Origin: Candidatus Obscuribacterales bacterium
GTDB lineage: Bacteria; Cyanobacteriota; Vampirovibrionia; Obscuribacterales; Obscuribacteraceae
Assembly (NCBI GenBank): GCA_021732245.1
Contig: JAKFVJ010000460.1
Span: forward strand, 1-10,506
DNA: 10,506 nt
Reading direction: 5' to 3'
In this document: positions 1 through 7,019 of the stretch, in pieces
Layout: each line of letters starts with the position of its first letter
Position numbering within the stretch: the first letter of the stretch is position 1
Made by a program: the position numbers and the translations under genes
Notes under the pieces: model-generated
Database searches by the model: none
Told to the model about the DNA's origin: nothing
The model's input: the letters and a program-made list of their open reading frames with translations, nothing else

Positions 1-50
1 TCCTTAAATTCTTTTGTGTAAGTTGAGTTAACTCTTTTCCGATTAACCAT
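1..50 (-). CDS. IS3-family transposase OrfA, N-terminus only
   Basis: Only the first 16 codons are in the window: M-V-N-R-K-R-V-N-S-T-Y-T-K-E-F-K, running off the left edge. A basic stretch followed by YTKEFK is the typical start of the OrfA helix-turn-helix protein (HTH_Tnp_1) of IS3-family elements. OrfA binds the terminal repeats and is usually fused by frameshifting to the DDE transposase OrfB. A strong AAGGAG-type ribosome binding site (complement of 57-61) lies six bases before the ATG at 50. The leader back to the presumed IS end at 127 has the short length usual for these elements. Whether the gene is intact cannot be judged here. Confidence 0.7.
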   Translation of the reverse strand, partial: MVNRKRVNSTYTKEFK

Positions 51-127
51 GTGTCACTCCTTTTCAACATTCTATGTGATCGGAGCGATTCTCTTTGGTT
101 ACTGTCCGTTAAATCGGGGAAAGGTCA
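1..127 (-). mobile_element. Left end of an IS3-family-like insertion sequence (partial)
   Basis: On the minus strand the sequence from 127 downward begins TGACCTTTCCCCGATTTAAC, followed by GGACAG. This has the pattern I associate with IS3-group terminal repeats: a TGA start, a C-run and GGACA. It is followed, after a short leader, by a good ribosome binding site and the start of an OrfA-like reading frame at 50. The boundary at 127 is inferred from this pattern. The other terminal repeat, orfB and the target duplication lie outside the window and cannot be checked. The end lies inside the 3' part of the RHH gene at 99-443, so the element seems to have inserted into that gene. Confidence 0.6.
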
Positions 128-443
128 CTATCAGCTTGTTTGAATCATCAGCCTGGAAGAATCCCGTCGTCGACTCTTTGACAAATAATTCCGACTTATC
201 TGCCTTAGTGAGCAGATGGGATGTATGTTTCCTAGACAATTCCTGAGTTAACCGTTCACTCACCCATTGACGCAGCATAGTACCCATATGAGTCTTGTAG
301 TTGGCAGCAACTTCATAGAGTTCGACTATTTTTTCAGAATCAAGACGAAATTGAACCAGCTCCTTCTTAGCTATCGCCTCTCGCGATCTGGCGGCCATCT
401 CAACCTTTCGCTTCTGTAACTCTTTATTTGCGAGTCGTGGCAT
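99..443 (-). CDS. RHH (CopG-like) antitoxin-type protein, 3' end altered by IS insertion
   Basis: This 114-residue protein has a basic, helical N-terminus. A ribbon-helix-helix core follows: strand VQFRL at about 30-34, helix A at about 36-48 and helix B at about 51-67 (MLRQWVSERL). It is a clear paralogue of the antitoxin at 7332-7685. Shared features are VQFR[IL], LY[ED][VL]A, L[VR]R[DQ]WV[NS]ER and a later LFVKE block. RHH proteins of this kind bind DNA as dimers, neutralise a toxin and repress their own promoter. The start is ATG at 443 with GGGGAG six to seven bases upstream. No toxin gene lies next to it, unlike its paralogue. After LFVKE the two sequences diverge, and residues 106-114 appear to be encoded by the end of an insertion sequence, so the native tail is lost. 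It may be an orphan repressor or a decaying gene. RHH assignment is confident; function is inferred. Confidence 0.75.
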   Translation of the reverse strand: MPRLANKELQKRKVEMAARSREAIAKKELVQFRLDSEKIVELYEVAANYKTHMGTMLRQWVSERLTQELSRKHTSHLLTKADKSELFVKESTTGFFQADDSNKLIVTFPRFNGQ

Positions 444-460
444 TATTCACTCCCCGATAG

Positions 461-470
461 TTGCATGCAA
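461..470. repeat. Perfect palindrome TTGCATGCAA
   Basis: This ten-base perfect palindrome lies in the predicted 5' leader of the RHH gene, just upstream of its ribosome binding site. Its half TTGCAT recurs at 477-482. It could be a repressor site, but nothing in the sequence proves this. Confidence 0.35.
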
Positions 471-488
471 CAAATATTGCATTATAAT
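461..488 (+). promoter_or_regulatory. Possible promoter for the DUF1016 nuclease gene
   Basis: A perfect TATAAT at 483-488 lies 16 bases after TTGCAT (461-466), a weak -35 match. It overlaps the -10 box of the opposing promoter (487-492), so the two polymerases could not bind at once. TTGCAT is part of the perfect palindrome TTGCATGCAA at 461-470. The region is AT-rich, so a chance TATAAT is possible. Confidence 0.4.
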
Positions 489-515
489 TGTAATACACTC
501 GTCATACAGAATCAA
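487..515 (-). promoter_or_regulatory. Promoter with operator-like spacer for the RHH gene at 99-443
   Basis: Read on the minus strand, TTGATT (510-515) and TACAAT (487-492) are separated by 17 bases. The spacer carries TGTATGAC, four bases, GTAT. The same words in the same order occur in the promoter of the second RHH operon at 7020-7049, and the upstream ATACTTGA is shared too. Conservation between two paralogous loci supports a binding site for the RHH proteins, but binding itself is inferred. Confidence 0.6.
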
Positions 516-552
516 GTATCGTAACTCAGCCAAAATACGGGAGTAACCATGC

Positions 553-1626
553 ATGAACAACCGACAGACGCGAAGCACGTTCGGCAATGCGGTGACTGGA
601 CCAGGCTATGACAAACTACTGCGAGACCTTAAAGCACGTATTTCGCGGGCTCAAATTAAGGCGGGGCTTGCCGTGAACGCAGAATTAGTTCGACTATTTT
701 GGGAAATAGGCAAAGGCATTCTGATACAGGAAAAGGAACAGGGGTGGGGCGCAAGGGTTATTGACAAGCTTGCAAAAGATTTAAAGGCAGCCTTCCCTGA
801 AATGAGGGGCTTTTCGGCTCGCAATCTTCGTTACATGAAGTCCTTTGCCGAAGCGTATCCAAATGAGCAATTTTTGCAGGCGGCGCCTGCAAAAATTACC
901 TGGTACCACAACTGCACGCTGCTAGACAAAGTTAAAGATCCGGATGAGCGTCACTGGTACGCGATCAAAACAATCGAGTTCGGCTGGAGCAGAGATATTT
1001 TGGTCTTGCAAATAGAATCACGCCTTTACGCTCGCCAAGGACAGTCCGCTGTGAATTTCGATCGCACTCTGCCGGCACCTCAATCAGATCTGGCTCGCCA
1101 GATTCTTAAGGATCCCTACAATTTTGACTTTCTTTCGCTAGATACCGAAGCCCATGAGAAAGATATCGAGAAGGGATTGCTGGACCAAATCCGTTTATTC
1201 CTACTGGAGCTTGGCGTTGGCTTCGCTTTCGTCGGCAGCCAGTATCATCTTGGCGTGGCAGGAGAAGACTTTTACTTGGATCTGCTTTTCTATCATTTAC
1301 AGTTACGTTGCTACATAGTGATTGAGCTAAAAGCAGCACAATTCAAACCAGAGTATACAGGCAAAATGAATTTCTATCTGTCTGCCGTGGATGACTTGCT
1401 GCGTCATCCTGATGACAAACCAAGCATTGGAATGATTTTGTGCAAAACAAAGAACAAGATAGTCGCAGAGTACGCACTACGTGACACAAACAAACCCATC
1501 GGTATTTCCGAATACAAAATTACAGAGCTGCTGCCTGAAGACTTTCGAGGAAGCCTGCCAACCATAGAAGAGCTGGAGAAGACACTAACTATCGACGATA
1601 TAGCAGCTGCCGACAGCGAGGAATAG
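553..1626 (+). CDS. YhcG/DUF1016-family PDDEXK nuclease
   Basis: This 357-residue protein has the full two-domain layout of the DUF1016 family (E. coli YhcG type). The N-terminal helical DUF1016_N domain (about 18-165) contains LFWEIGK, GWGARVIDKLAKDL, FSARNLRYMKSFAEAYP and GWSRDILVLQIESRLY. The C-terminal PDDEXK nuclease domain (about 180-330) shows DFYLDLLFYH with D243, then IELK with E258 and K260, followed by FKPEYTGKMNFYL. These match the metal-binding core of the fold, so the enzyme looks catalytically intact. Family members are often found near restriction-modification or other defence genes; the substrate is not well defined. Start choice: ATG 553 has GGGAG (539-543) nine bases upstream, while the ATG at 549 is out of frame. 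The gene is divergent from the RHH gene. A large perfect palindrome lies in codons around 106-115. Confidence 0.9.
   Translation: MNNRQTRSTFGNAVTGPGYDKLLRDLKARISRAQIKAGLAVNAELVRLFWEIGKGILIQEKEQGWGARVIDKLAKDLKAAFPEMRGFSARNLRYMKSFAEAYPNEQFLQAAPAKITWYHNCTLLDKVKDPDERHWYAIKTIEFGWSRDILVLQIESRLYARQGQSAVNFDRTLPAPQSDLARQILKDPYNFDFLSLDTEAHEKDIEKGLLDQIRLFLLELGVGFAFVGSQYHLGVAGEDFYLDLLFYHLQLRCYIVIELKAAQFKPEYTGKMNFYLSAVDDLLRHPDDKPSIGMILCKTKNKIVAEYALRDTNKPIGISEYKITELLPEDFRGSLPTIEELEKTLTIDDIAAADSEE
869..897. repeat. 13-bp perfect inverted repeat with 3-base loop inside the nuclease gene
   Basis: Arms AATTTTTGCAGGC (869-881) and GCCTGCAAAAATT (885-897) are exact reverse complements around GGC (882-884). In RNA this would be a strong 13-bp hairpin. 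On both strands the U-run falls on the 5' arm, so it is not a standard intrinsic terminator. It encodes part of QFLQAAPAKI in a region of the protein that still aligns with the family pattern. Confidence 0.85.
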
Positions 1627-1751
1627 CAATTATAAGCGCCCAATCGATGGCAACAGTCAGCAAAGGAAATATGGCGATTTTTCTAAAATTCACGGACTCA
1701 AGCTTATTTGATATGTCTCTAGTACGCTGCACAAGCTGCACGTTTTACTTC

Positions 1752-3059
1752 CTATGGCTCAAACTGCTGTTCGATGCTGTCTTCTTCTGACGTATAGATG
1801 ATGGTCTTATCGGACCTCGATTTTGCCAGCTCCTGCTGTCTAACTTCATTCGCTTCACAAAGCTCCTGCAATATTTCAGGCGATGGATTTTCAAGCAATT
1901 CTAGTGCACGGAGTCGGCGATCATTGCGCTGTCTGATTATTTCATTCATGACTGTGATAATCACAAATCGAATTGCGGGTATCGCCAAAAAGACAACCGC
2001 ATAAGTGAGCAATACATCGATTACTATCGCTAAATGATGCAATAAGTTTATTGCTGCAATATGCTTAAACAACCACCAACTGCCTGCAAAATTCAAACAG
2101 GCTAGAACCAACACAAAGATTGTAGTGCCTGCGCTCAGAGCAGAGAAATTCCAACTATCTTCATGAAGATAGGCAGCTCGACCGGCTCGAGAAATTCCCG
2201 AGGCGGATAATTCACTCAGAAAATCCGGAAAAATGTAGACGATATATCCACTGCTTGTCACTTCCGGATGTCCGTTAAATTGCGCCAGGGCATTCAATAT
2301 CATTCCCGAGTCGGATTGGTCACCATCCAAATATGGTGCTAATTGCTCGGCTGATACTACTCCTCCGTTTGCTTTGATGACAGAAGAAATCCTTGACCAT
2401 CGAATATCTTGCAGATTGGAATTCGGTCTCCCATCACCAAACAGAAAAGAAAAGCAGTCCAAAAAGAAATTGCCCTTCGGATGCTCCTCAACAAAGTTGG
2501 TATAAGTCTCCCTCCTAAAACTAGGCACGCTATTCTCATAGGAAGTATGCGAGGGGCTGTAATTCCAAGAAAATAAGTCCCAGAAGAAATTAAGATCGAA
2601 AAAATCGCCAACCGGCAAATCAAATCCACCATCTCCATTGTCACCAAATATCGCTGCTAGAGCCATGCAAATCAGCGCGACAAAGATAAGAACAATGACC
2701 AATAGAGATAAGACCAACGCCACCCCAAATGACATGCGGATGACCCAATACAACACTTGGAACAGAAACAAACCGGCAACAAGCGCCGCTTTCCGCAATC
2801 CACGCTGCAGATAAGCATTGGTAAAATATGGCGTAAACGAATAGAAAATTGTGCCATCAGCAGCCACTTCAAGAGTGCCACCGGTTTCCCCAGCTATCTT
2901 ATTAAGCCAGAACGATGCTGTATTTATAGACAGTCCGGATGCTGTTGCCATCTCGCTTGGAGTGACGCGAAAATTCAACTGTTTAATGGCGGATATTGCT
3001 TTGCGCTTTTCAGGAACCAACAAGGAAAATTCTGGATCTTCCGGGTCTTGAAAGCTCAT
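1752..3059 (-). CDS. Membrane protein with two winged-helix-like domains, lepA-coupled; function unknown
   Basis: This 435-residue protein has no function I can name. Layout: a winged-helix-like domain at about 20-80 (VTPSEMATASGLSINTASFW); a hydrophobic double span at about 90-138; an acidic, aromatic Gly/Asp-rich linker at about 139-170; and FLFGDGRPNSNL at 205-215. A second winged-helix-like unit follows at about 217-281, then two more membrane spans (about 309-330 and 343-371) and a charged C-terminal tail. The two winged-helix units look like copies of each other: GGTLEVAADGTIFYSFTPYF against NGHPEVTSSGYIVYIFPDF. From memory, cyanobacteria carry a conserved hypothetical family with the same HTH, FGDG-PN and NGxPEV...GxIVYxFPDF features; I cannot check this here. 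The ATG shares its A with the TAA of lepA (TAATG), so translation is probably coupled. It could be a membrane-bound regulator; that is inference. Confidence 0.75.
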   Translation of the reverse strand: MSFQDPEDPEFSLLVPEKRKAISAIKQLNFRVTPSEMATASGLSINTASFWLNKIAGETGGTLEVAADGTIFYSFTPYFTNAYLQRGLRKAALVAGLFLFQVLYWVIRMSFGVALVLSLLVIVLIFVALICMALAAIFGDNGDGGFDLPVGDFFDLNFFWDLFSWNYSPSHTSYENSVPSFRRETYTNFVEEHPKGNFFLDCFSFLFGDGRPNSNLQDIRWSRISSVIKANGGVVSAEQLAPYLDGDQSDSGMILNALAQFNGHPEVTSSGYIVYIFPDFLSELSASGISRAGRAAYLHEDSWNFSALSAGTTIFVLVLACLNFAGSWWLFKHIAAINLLHHLAIVIDVLLTYAVVFLAIPAIRFVIITVMNEIIRQRNDRRLRALELLENPSPEILQELCEANEVRQQELAKSRSDKTIIYTSEEDSIEQQFEP

Positions 3060-4861
3060 TACTTCTCCAGCTTCAATAACGCCATGAAGGCTTCTTGTGG
3101 AATTTCCACCTTACCCACGTTCTTCATGCGCTTCTTACCTTCCTTTTGCTTCTCGAGAAGTTTGCGCTTACGGCTGATGTCACCGCCATAGCATTTAGCA
3201 AGAACGTTTTTCCGCTGGGCTGAGATGGTTTCGCGGGCGACAATTTTGCCGCCGATGGCTGCCTGAATAGGTACTTCAAACATTTGGCGTGGAATGAGCT
3301 TTCTTAGCTTTTCCGTTAATTGTCTGCCAACCGATTGTGCATTATCGAAGTGCACAATTGCAGACAAAGCATCTACTGGTTCGCCACCAATGAGAATATC
3401 AAGTTTGACGAGGCGTTCCTCACGATACTCGTGAAAATGGTAGTCCAAGCTGGCATAACCACGCGAGCGGGATTTTAGTTCGTCATAGAAATCGGTAATG
3501 ATTTCAGCTAACGGAATTTCGTAATGCAGCATGACTCGACGAGTATCGAGGTATTTCATGTCCTTAAAGACAGAGCGCCTGCCCTGGCATAACTCCATCA
3601 AGGTACCCGTGTAATCATTAGGCGTCATGATGTTTGCGTTTACGAAAGGCTCTTCAATTTTTTCGCGATAATTAGGAATCGGCAAATGTGCGGGGTTGTC
3701 CACCATAATGACAGAGCCATCTGTTTTGGTAACGCGATAAATTACAGACGGCGCTGTGGTGATAAGCGTCAGGTTGTATTCACGTTCAAGCCTTTCTTGA
3801 ATAATCTCCATATGGAGCAGTCCAAGAAATCCGCAGCGGAAACCAAATCCTAAAGCCTCGGATGACTCTGCTTCAAAGAATAAAGAAGCGTCATTGAGCT
3901 TGAGCTTTTCTAGCGCTTCTCTCAGGTCGGGATACTGATCATTGTCGACTGGATAGATGCCTGCAAAAACCATCGGCTTGGCTGGTTGATAGCCCGGTAG
4001 AGCTTCAGCAGCAGGTCTTTCTACATGGGTGATGGTATCGCCGACAAGCACTGCCACGTCCTTAATGGCAGCAGCAAGATACCCTACTTCGCCAGGACCA
4101 AGTTCATCAACTTTCACTTGTTGCGGTTTTAGAACACCAAGTTCTTGTATTTCAAAGTTCTTCTGGTTAGCCATGAAGCGAATCTTGTCACCAAGCTTTA
4201 TCTTTCCGTCTTTGACACGGAAATAGACAATGATGCCGCGATAGCTTTCGTAGAAGCTATCAAATACGAGAGCTCGTAGCGGCTTGTCCCCCGTATTTGG
4301 CGGTGGTGGCACATGCTGCACCAATGCTTCGAGAACATCCTCAATCCCGATATTGCTCTTTGCTGATGCAAGTACAGCATACTCTGATGGTAGTCCAATG
4401 ATTTCTTCTATTTCGTTTTTAATTCTTTCCGGATCGGCACTCGGGAGATCAATCTTGTTGATGACCGGCACAATTTCTAGATTGTTGTCCACAGCTAAGT
4501 GTACGTTTGCCAGGGTTTGTGCCTCGACACCCTGCGTGGAGTCAACAACCAAGAGCGCGCCTTCGCAAGCAGCCAAGCTTCGCGAAACTTCATATCCGAA
4601 GTCCACGTGCCCTGGCGTATCAATAAGGTTTAAGACGTAGTTCTTGCCATCCCTGGCTTTGTAGTCCATGCGCGCTGGCTGCGCCTTGATGGTAATGCCG
4701 CGCTCGCGCTCGATATCCATCGTATCCAGCAGCTGCGCCTGCATGTCGCGCTTTGACACAGTACCGGTATTCTCCAAAAGCCTGTCGGCAAGCGTCGACT
4801 TGCCATGGTCAATGTGGGCAATGATGGAAAAATTCCGGATAAATTGAGGATCTGTAGGCAC
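3059..4861 (-). CDS. lepA: Elongation factor 4 (LepA), ribosome-associated GTPase
   Basis: LepA/EF4 is a translational GTPase that acts on the ribosome; back-translocation and roles in initiation or 30S assembly have been proposed. The 600-residue length is normal for the family. All GTPase motifs are visible: AHIDHGKST at 15-23, RGITI at 54-58, DTPGHVD at 81-87, NKID at 135-138 and SAKSN at 166-170. The EF-G-like domains follow (GFRCGFLGLLHMEI), then the LepA-specific C-terminal domain with LAKCYGGDISRKRKLLEKQK and KRMKN near the end. The start is GTG at 4861; an in-frame TAA lies only two codons upstream, and MPTDPQFIRNFSIIAHIDHG fits the family N-terminus. The ribosome binding site is weak. 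The downstream membrane protein gene overlaps its stop codon by one base, so the pair is an operon. Confidence 0.98.
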   Translation of the reverse strand: MPTDPQFIRNFSIIAHIDHGKSTLADRLLENTGTVSKRDMQAQLLDTMDIERERGITIKAQPARMDYKARDGKNYVLNLIDTPGHVDFGYEVSRSLAACEGALLVVDSTQGVEAQTLANVHLAVDNNLEIVPVINKIDLPSADPERIKNEIEEIIGLPSEYAVLASAKSNIGIEDVLEALVQHVPPPPNTGDKPLRALVFDSFYESYRGIIVYFRVKDGKIKLGDKIRFMANQKNFEIQELGVLKPQQVKVDELGPGEVGYLAAAIKDVAVLVGDTITHVERPAAEALPGYQPAKPMVFAGIYPVDNDQYPDLREALEKLKLNDASLFFEAESSEALGFGFRCGFLGLLHMEIIQERLEREYNLTLITTAPSVIYRVTKTDGSVIMVDNPAHLPIPNYREKIEEPFVNANIMTPNDYTGTLMELCQGRRSVFKDMKYLDTRRVMLHYEIPLAEIITDFYDELKSRSRGYASLDYHFHEYREERLVKLDILIGGEPVDALSAIVHFDNAQSVGRQLTEKLRKLIPRQMFEVPIQAAIGGKIVARETISAQRKNVLAKCYGGDISRKRKLLEKQKEGKKRMKNVGKVEIPQEAFMALLKLEK

Positions 4862-4921
4862 GGGAAATTAAACTCGATTTCAGCTGCGCACAGGCAATAC
4901 AGACTGCCCGGAGCAACCAAT

Positions 4922-4969
4922 TTATCTTATCAGGAGAACGCCAGAAATCTTGTCAACGGGATAAGATAA
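4922..4969. repeat. Perfect 10-bp inverted repeat between lepA and the methionine/folate gene
   Basis: TTATCTTATC (4922-4931) and GATAAGATAA (4960-4969) are exact reverse complements separated by 28 bases. The pair flanks the likely lepA -35 box and sits just before the start of the divergent methyltransferase gene. It could be a two-site operator, or an AT-rich hairpin followed by TTTTT (4971-4975). I recognise no known riboswitch in it. Confidence 0.6.
4927..4956 (-). promoter_or_regulatory. Possible lepA promoter
   Basis: On the minus strand a consensus TTGACA (complement of 4951-4956) is followed after 18 bases by TGATAA (complement of 4927-4932). The -35 is perfect and the -10 is poor. 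The predicted -10 overlaps one arm of the inverted repeat at 4922-4969. Confidence 0.4.
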
Positions 4970-4995
4970 GTTTTTAAACACCTCGGGATGAAGCA

Positions 4996-6945
4996 ATGTC
5001 GCACCCATTTTTGGAAGCAATTAAACAAAGACCGCTACTTGCCGACGGCGCCATGGGCACACTGCTTTACGCTCGCGGAGCTTCACCGGAAGCCGGTTTT
5101 GAACAACTCAATTTGACTAACCAAGACTTGGTCCAACAGGTTCACATTGATTACATAAACGCCGGCTCAGATGTCGTTGAAACAAACTCATTTAATGGCA
5201 ATCGTTATCGCCTCGCAGGATTCGGACTTGAAAAAGATGTCTGGAAGATAAATCTCTGGGCGGCAAAAGTGGCGCGCAACGCGAGAGAAGTTGCCGGGCA
5301 GCCAACTTTCGTCGCAGGCTCAATCGGACCGACCGGCAAACTACTTTATCCATTTGGCGATGTAACAAGAGCCGATCTCGAAGAAGCCTTCAAAGAGCAA
5401 ATGGAAGCGCTTCTAGCTGGCGGCGTCGACTTGTTCATGATTGAGACAATGTCGCACTTGCGCGAAACCGCAATTGCCGTTCGCACTGCTCGCAAAGTCA
5501 GCAAATTACCTGTCGTCGCTCAATTAAGTTTCTCCGTAGAAGGTCAGACTCTTATGGGAGTCACACCGGAAGATGCGGTTAAGTTGCTGCATGAACTCGG
5601 CGATGACATGCCGGACATCATTGGCATAAATTGCGGAGCCGGTCCAGGTTCAGTCATGGACAGCCTCACGCGTATGACCGCTGCAATTAAAGCCTCTGAT
5701 ATTCCCGCAGACAGAATCGTCTACTCATGCCTACCAAACGCCGGCATGCCGACTATTGTCGGCGGTCGCTTCATGTACATGTCTCGTCCGGATTACTGCG
5801 CTACATTCGTAGAGCCGTTTGTCGAGGCCGGCGCCAGACTAATTGGCGGCTGCTGCGGTACCACACCAGAACACATTTCGATAATGCGCAAAGCGCTGGA
5901 TCAATACATTGCTGGTCACGGCATGAAACCGGCCGCCAAAGCCGTCAACCCAGTTGAAGTAACATCTGAGAAGAAAAAGGGCGCAGTTATTGAAGTTGTT
6001 AGCAAAGTAGACAAGAAAGAGCTAAAGCCTCTTCTTGGATTTGCCGACACGATTAAAAACATGCAACGAGGCAAAGATTTCTTCATCAGCGTCGAATTAG
6101 ATCCACCCAAAGGCACGGTCGCTCGCAAGATAATTGCCGCCGCCGAAGAGTTTCGCAAAGTTGGCGCGGATTGCATTAACGTAGGTGACAGCCCCATGGC
6201 TCGTGTGCGCATGTCATCGCTTGCCACATGCCACCTCATCCAACAACAGGCGGACATTCCTACAATTATTCACTTCACTACGCGCGACCGAAACCTCATG
6301 GGCATTCAAGCCGACCTGCTCGGCGCCCAAGGGCTCGGCGTCAACAACATTCTCGCTTTGACAGGTGATCCGCCAAGTGTCGGCAACTACGCTCACGCAA
6401 CAGCCGTTTATGACGTTGACTCAGTTGGCTTGATAAAGATCATCAACCAACTGAATCAAGGTGAAGACATCGCCGGCAACTCCATTGGATCACCAACTCG
6501 TTTGTCTATTGCCTGCGCATTGAATCCAACTGCCGAAAATCGCACACTGGAGAAAGAGCGTTTCGCCAAGAAGATTGAAGCCGGCGCTCACTGGACAATG
6601 ACACAACCGATTTACCAACTAAGCGATCTCACAGACTTCCTCGATGACTTCGGCGATTGCCCAATTCCAATTCTTGTCGGCATCATGCCATTGCACAGCT
6701 TCAAACACGCAGAGTATTTGCACAACGAAGTTCCTGGAATAACCATTCCGGATCATGTACGCAAAGCCATGGAAAAAGCCGGAGAAGAGGGCGCCAAGGT
6801 TGGACTCGAACTAGCTGAAGAGCTAATCGAAGAAGTACGTCACATCGCCACAGGCATGTACGTCGTCCCGTCCTTCGGTCGTTATGACGACATGTGCACT
6901 CTCGTCGGCAAAATCAAAGGCAAAGCTGCATCAGCTACTCGCTAA
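4996..6945 (+). CDS. Bifunctional homocysteine S-methyltransferase / 5,10-methylenetetrahydrofolate reductase (YitJ-like)
   Basis: This 649-residue fusion joins two steps of methionine synthesis in the cytoplasm. Residues about 1-305 form a zinc-dependent homocysteine S-methyltransferase barrel: LLADGAMGT at 14-22, ETNSFNGN at 62-69, GINCGAG with C213, and GGCCGTTPEH with C286 and C287, which are the three expected zinc ligands. A charged linker (about 310-350) leads to a MetF-type FAD reductase barrel (about 360-640). That domain has ISVELDPPKG with E367 as the likely catalytic glutamate, then LALTGDPP, TQPIY and GIMPL. The order and length match Bacillus YitJ. The cobalamin-binding and activation domains of MetH are absent, so the methyl donor may be methyl-folate or another compound such as S-methylmethionine. 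The start ATG 4996 has a modest GGGA site seven bases upstream. The gene stands alone, divergent from lepA. Confidence 0.95.
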   Translation: MSHPFLEAIKQRPLLADGAMGTLLYARGASPEAGFEQLNLTNQDLVQQVHIDYINAGSDVVETNSFNGNRYRLAGFGLEKDVWKINLWAAKVARNAREVAGQPTFVAGSIGPTGKLLYPFGDVTRADLEEAFKEQMEALLAGGVDLFMIETMSHLRETAIAVRTARKVSKLPVVAQLSFSVEGQTLMGVTPEDAVKLLHELGDDMPDIIGINCGAGPGSVMDSLTRMTAAIKASDIPADRIVYSCLPNAGMPTIVGGRFMYMSRPDYCATFVEPFVEAGARLIGGCCGTTPEHISIMRKALDQYIAGHGMKPAAKAVNPVEVTSEKKKGAVIEVVSKVDKKELKPLLGFADTIKNMQRGKDFFISVELDPPKGTVARKIIAAAEEFRKVGADCINVGDSPMARVRMSSLATCHLIQQQADIPTIIHFTTRDRNLMGIQADLLGAQGLGVNNILALTGDPPSVGNYAHATAVYDVDSVGLIKIINQLNQGEDIAGNSIGSPTRLSIACALNPTAENRTLEKERFAKKIEAGAHWTMTQPIYQLSDLTDFLDDFGDCPIPILVGIMPLHSFKHAEYLHNEVPGITIPDHVRKAMEKAGEEGAKVGLELAEELIEEVRHIATGMYVVPSFGRYDDMCTLVGKIKGKAASATR

Positions 6946-6986
6946 ATTAAATCCTTCGTCCAAAATGAACTTTTTCTACCCCTTGA

Positions 6987-7005
6987 CCGTCTATAGAGTA
7001 GACGG
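6987..7005 (+). repeat. 7-bp stem-loop after the methionine/folate gene
   Basis: CCGTCTA (6987-6993) and TAGACGG (6999-7005) form a perfect 7-bp stem around TAGAG, 41 bases after the stop codon at 6945. It is followed by GGAATTTTG, a poor U-tract. It may be a weak terminator for the upstream gene or a protein site ahead of the toxin-antitoxin promoter. Confidence 0.4.
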
Positions 7006-7019
7006 GAATTTTGCCATAC

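Noticed and set aside
49..246. Open frame on the plus strand covering the IS end and the RHH gene
   Set aside because: It lies antisense to the RHH gene and the orfA start, has no ribosome binding site and resembles no known protein.
869..897. Rho-independent terminator inside the nuclease gene
   Set aside because: The T-run is on the 5' arm and the A-run on the 3' arm on both strands, the reverse of a terminator.
1627..1751. Possible terminator between the convergent nuclease and membrane protein genes
   Set aside because: Only a GCTGCAC direct repeat (1728-1743 region) and an imperfect AT-rich hairpin near 1678-1693 are present; neither forms a GC-rich stem followed by a T-run.
4284..4640. 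118-residue open frame antisense to lepA
   Set aside because: It lies wholly antisense to the conserved lepA GTPase domain and is Ser/Thr-rich in the way expected of a shadow frame.
5916..6257. 113-residue open frame antisense to the methyltransferase-reductase gene
   Set aside because: It is a shadow of a strongly conserved coding region, with no ribosome binding site or recognisable domain.
6987..7005. Intrinsic terminator for the methionine/folate gene
   Set aside because: The 7-bp stem is real but the following GGAATTTTG is a weak U-tract, so it is reported only as a repeat.
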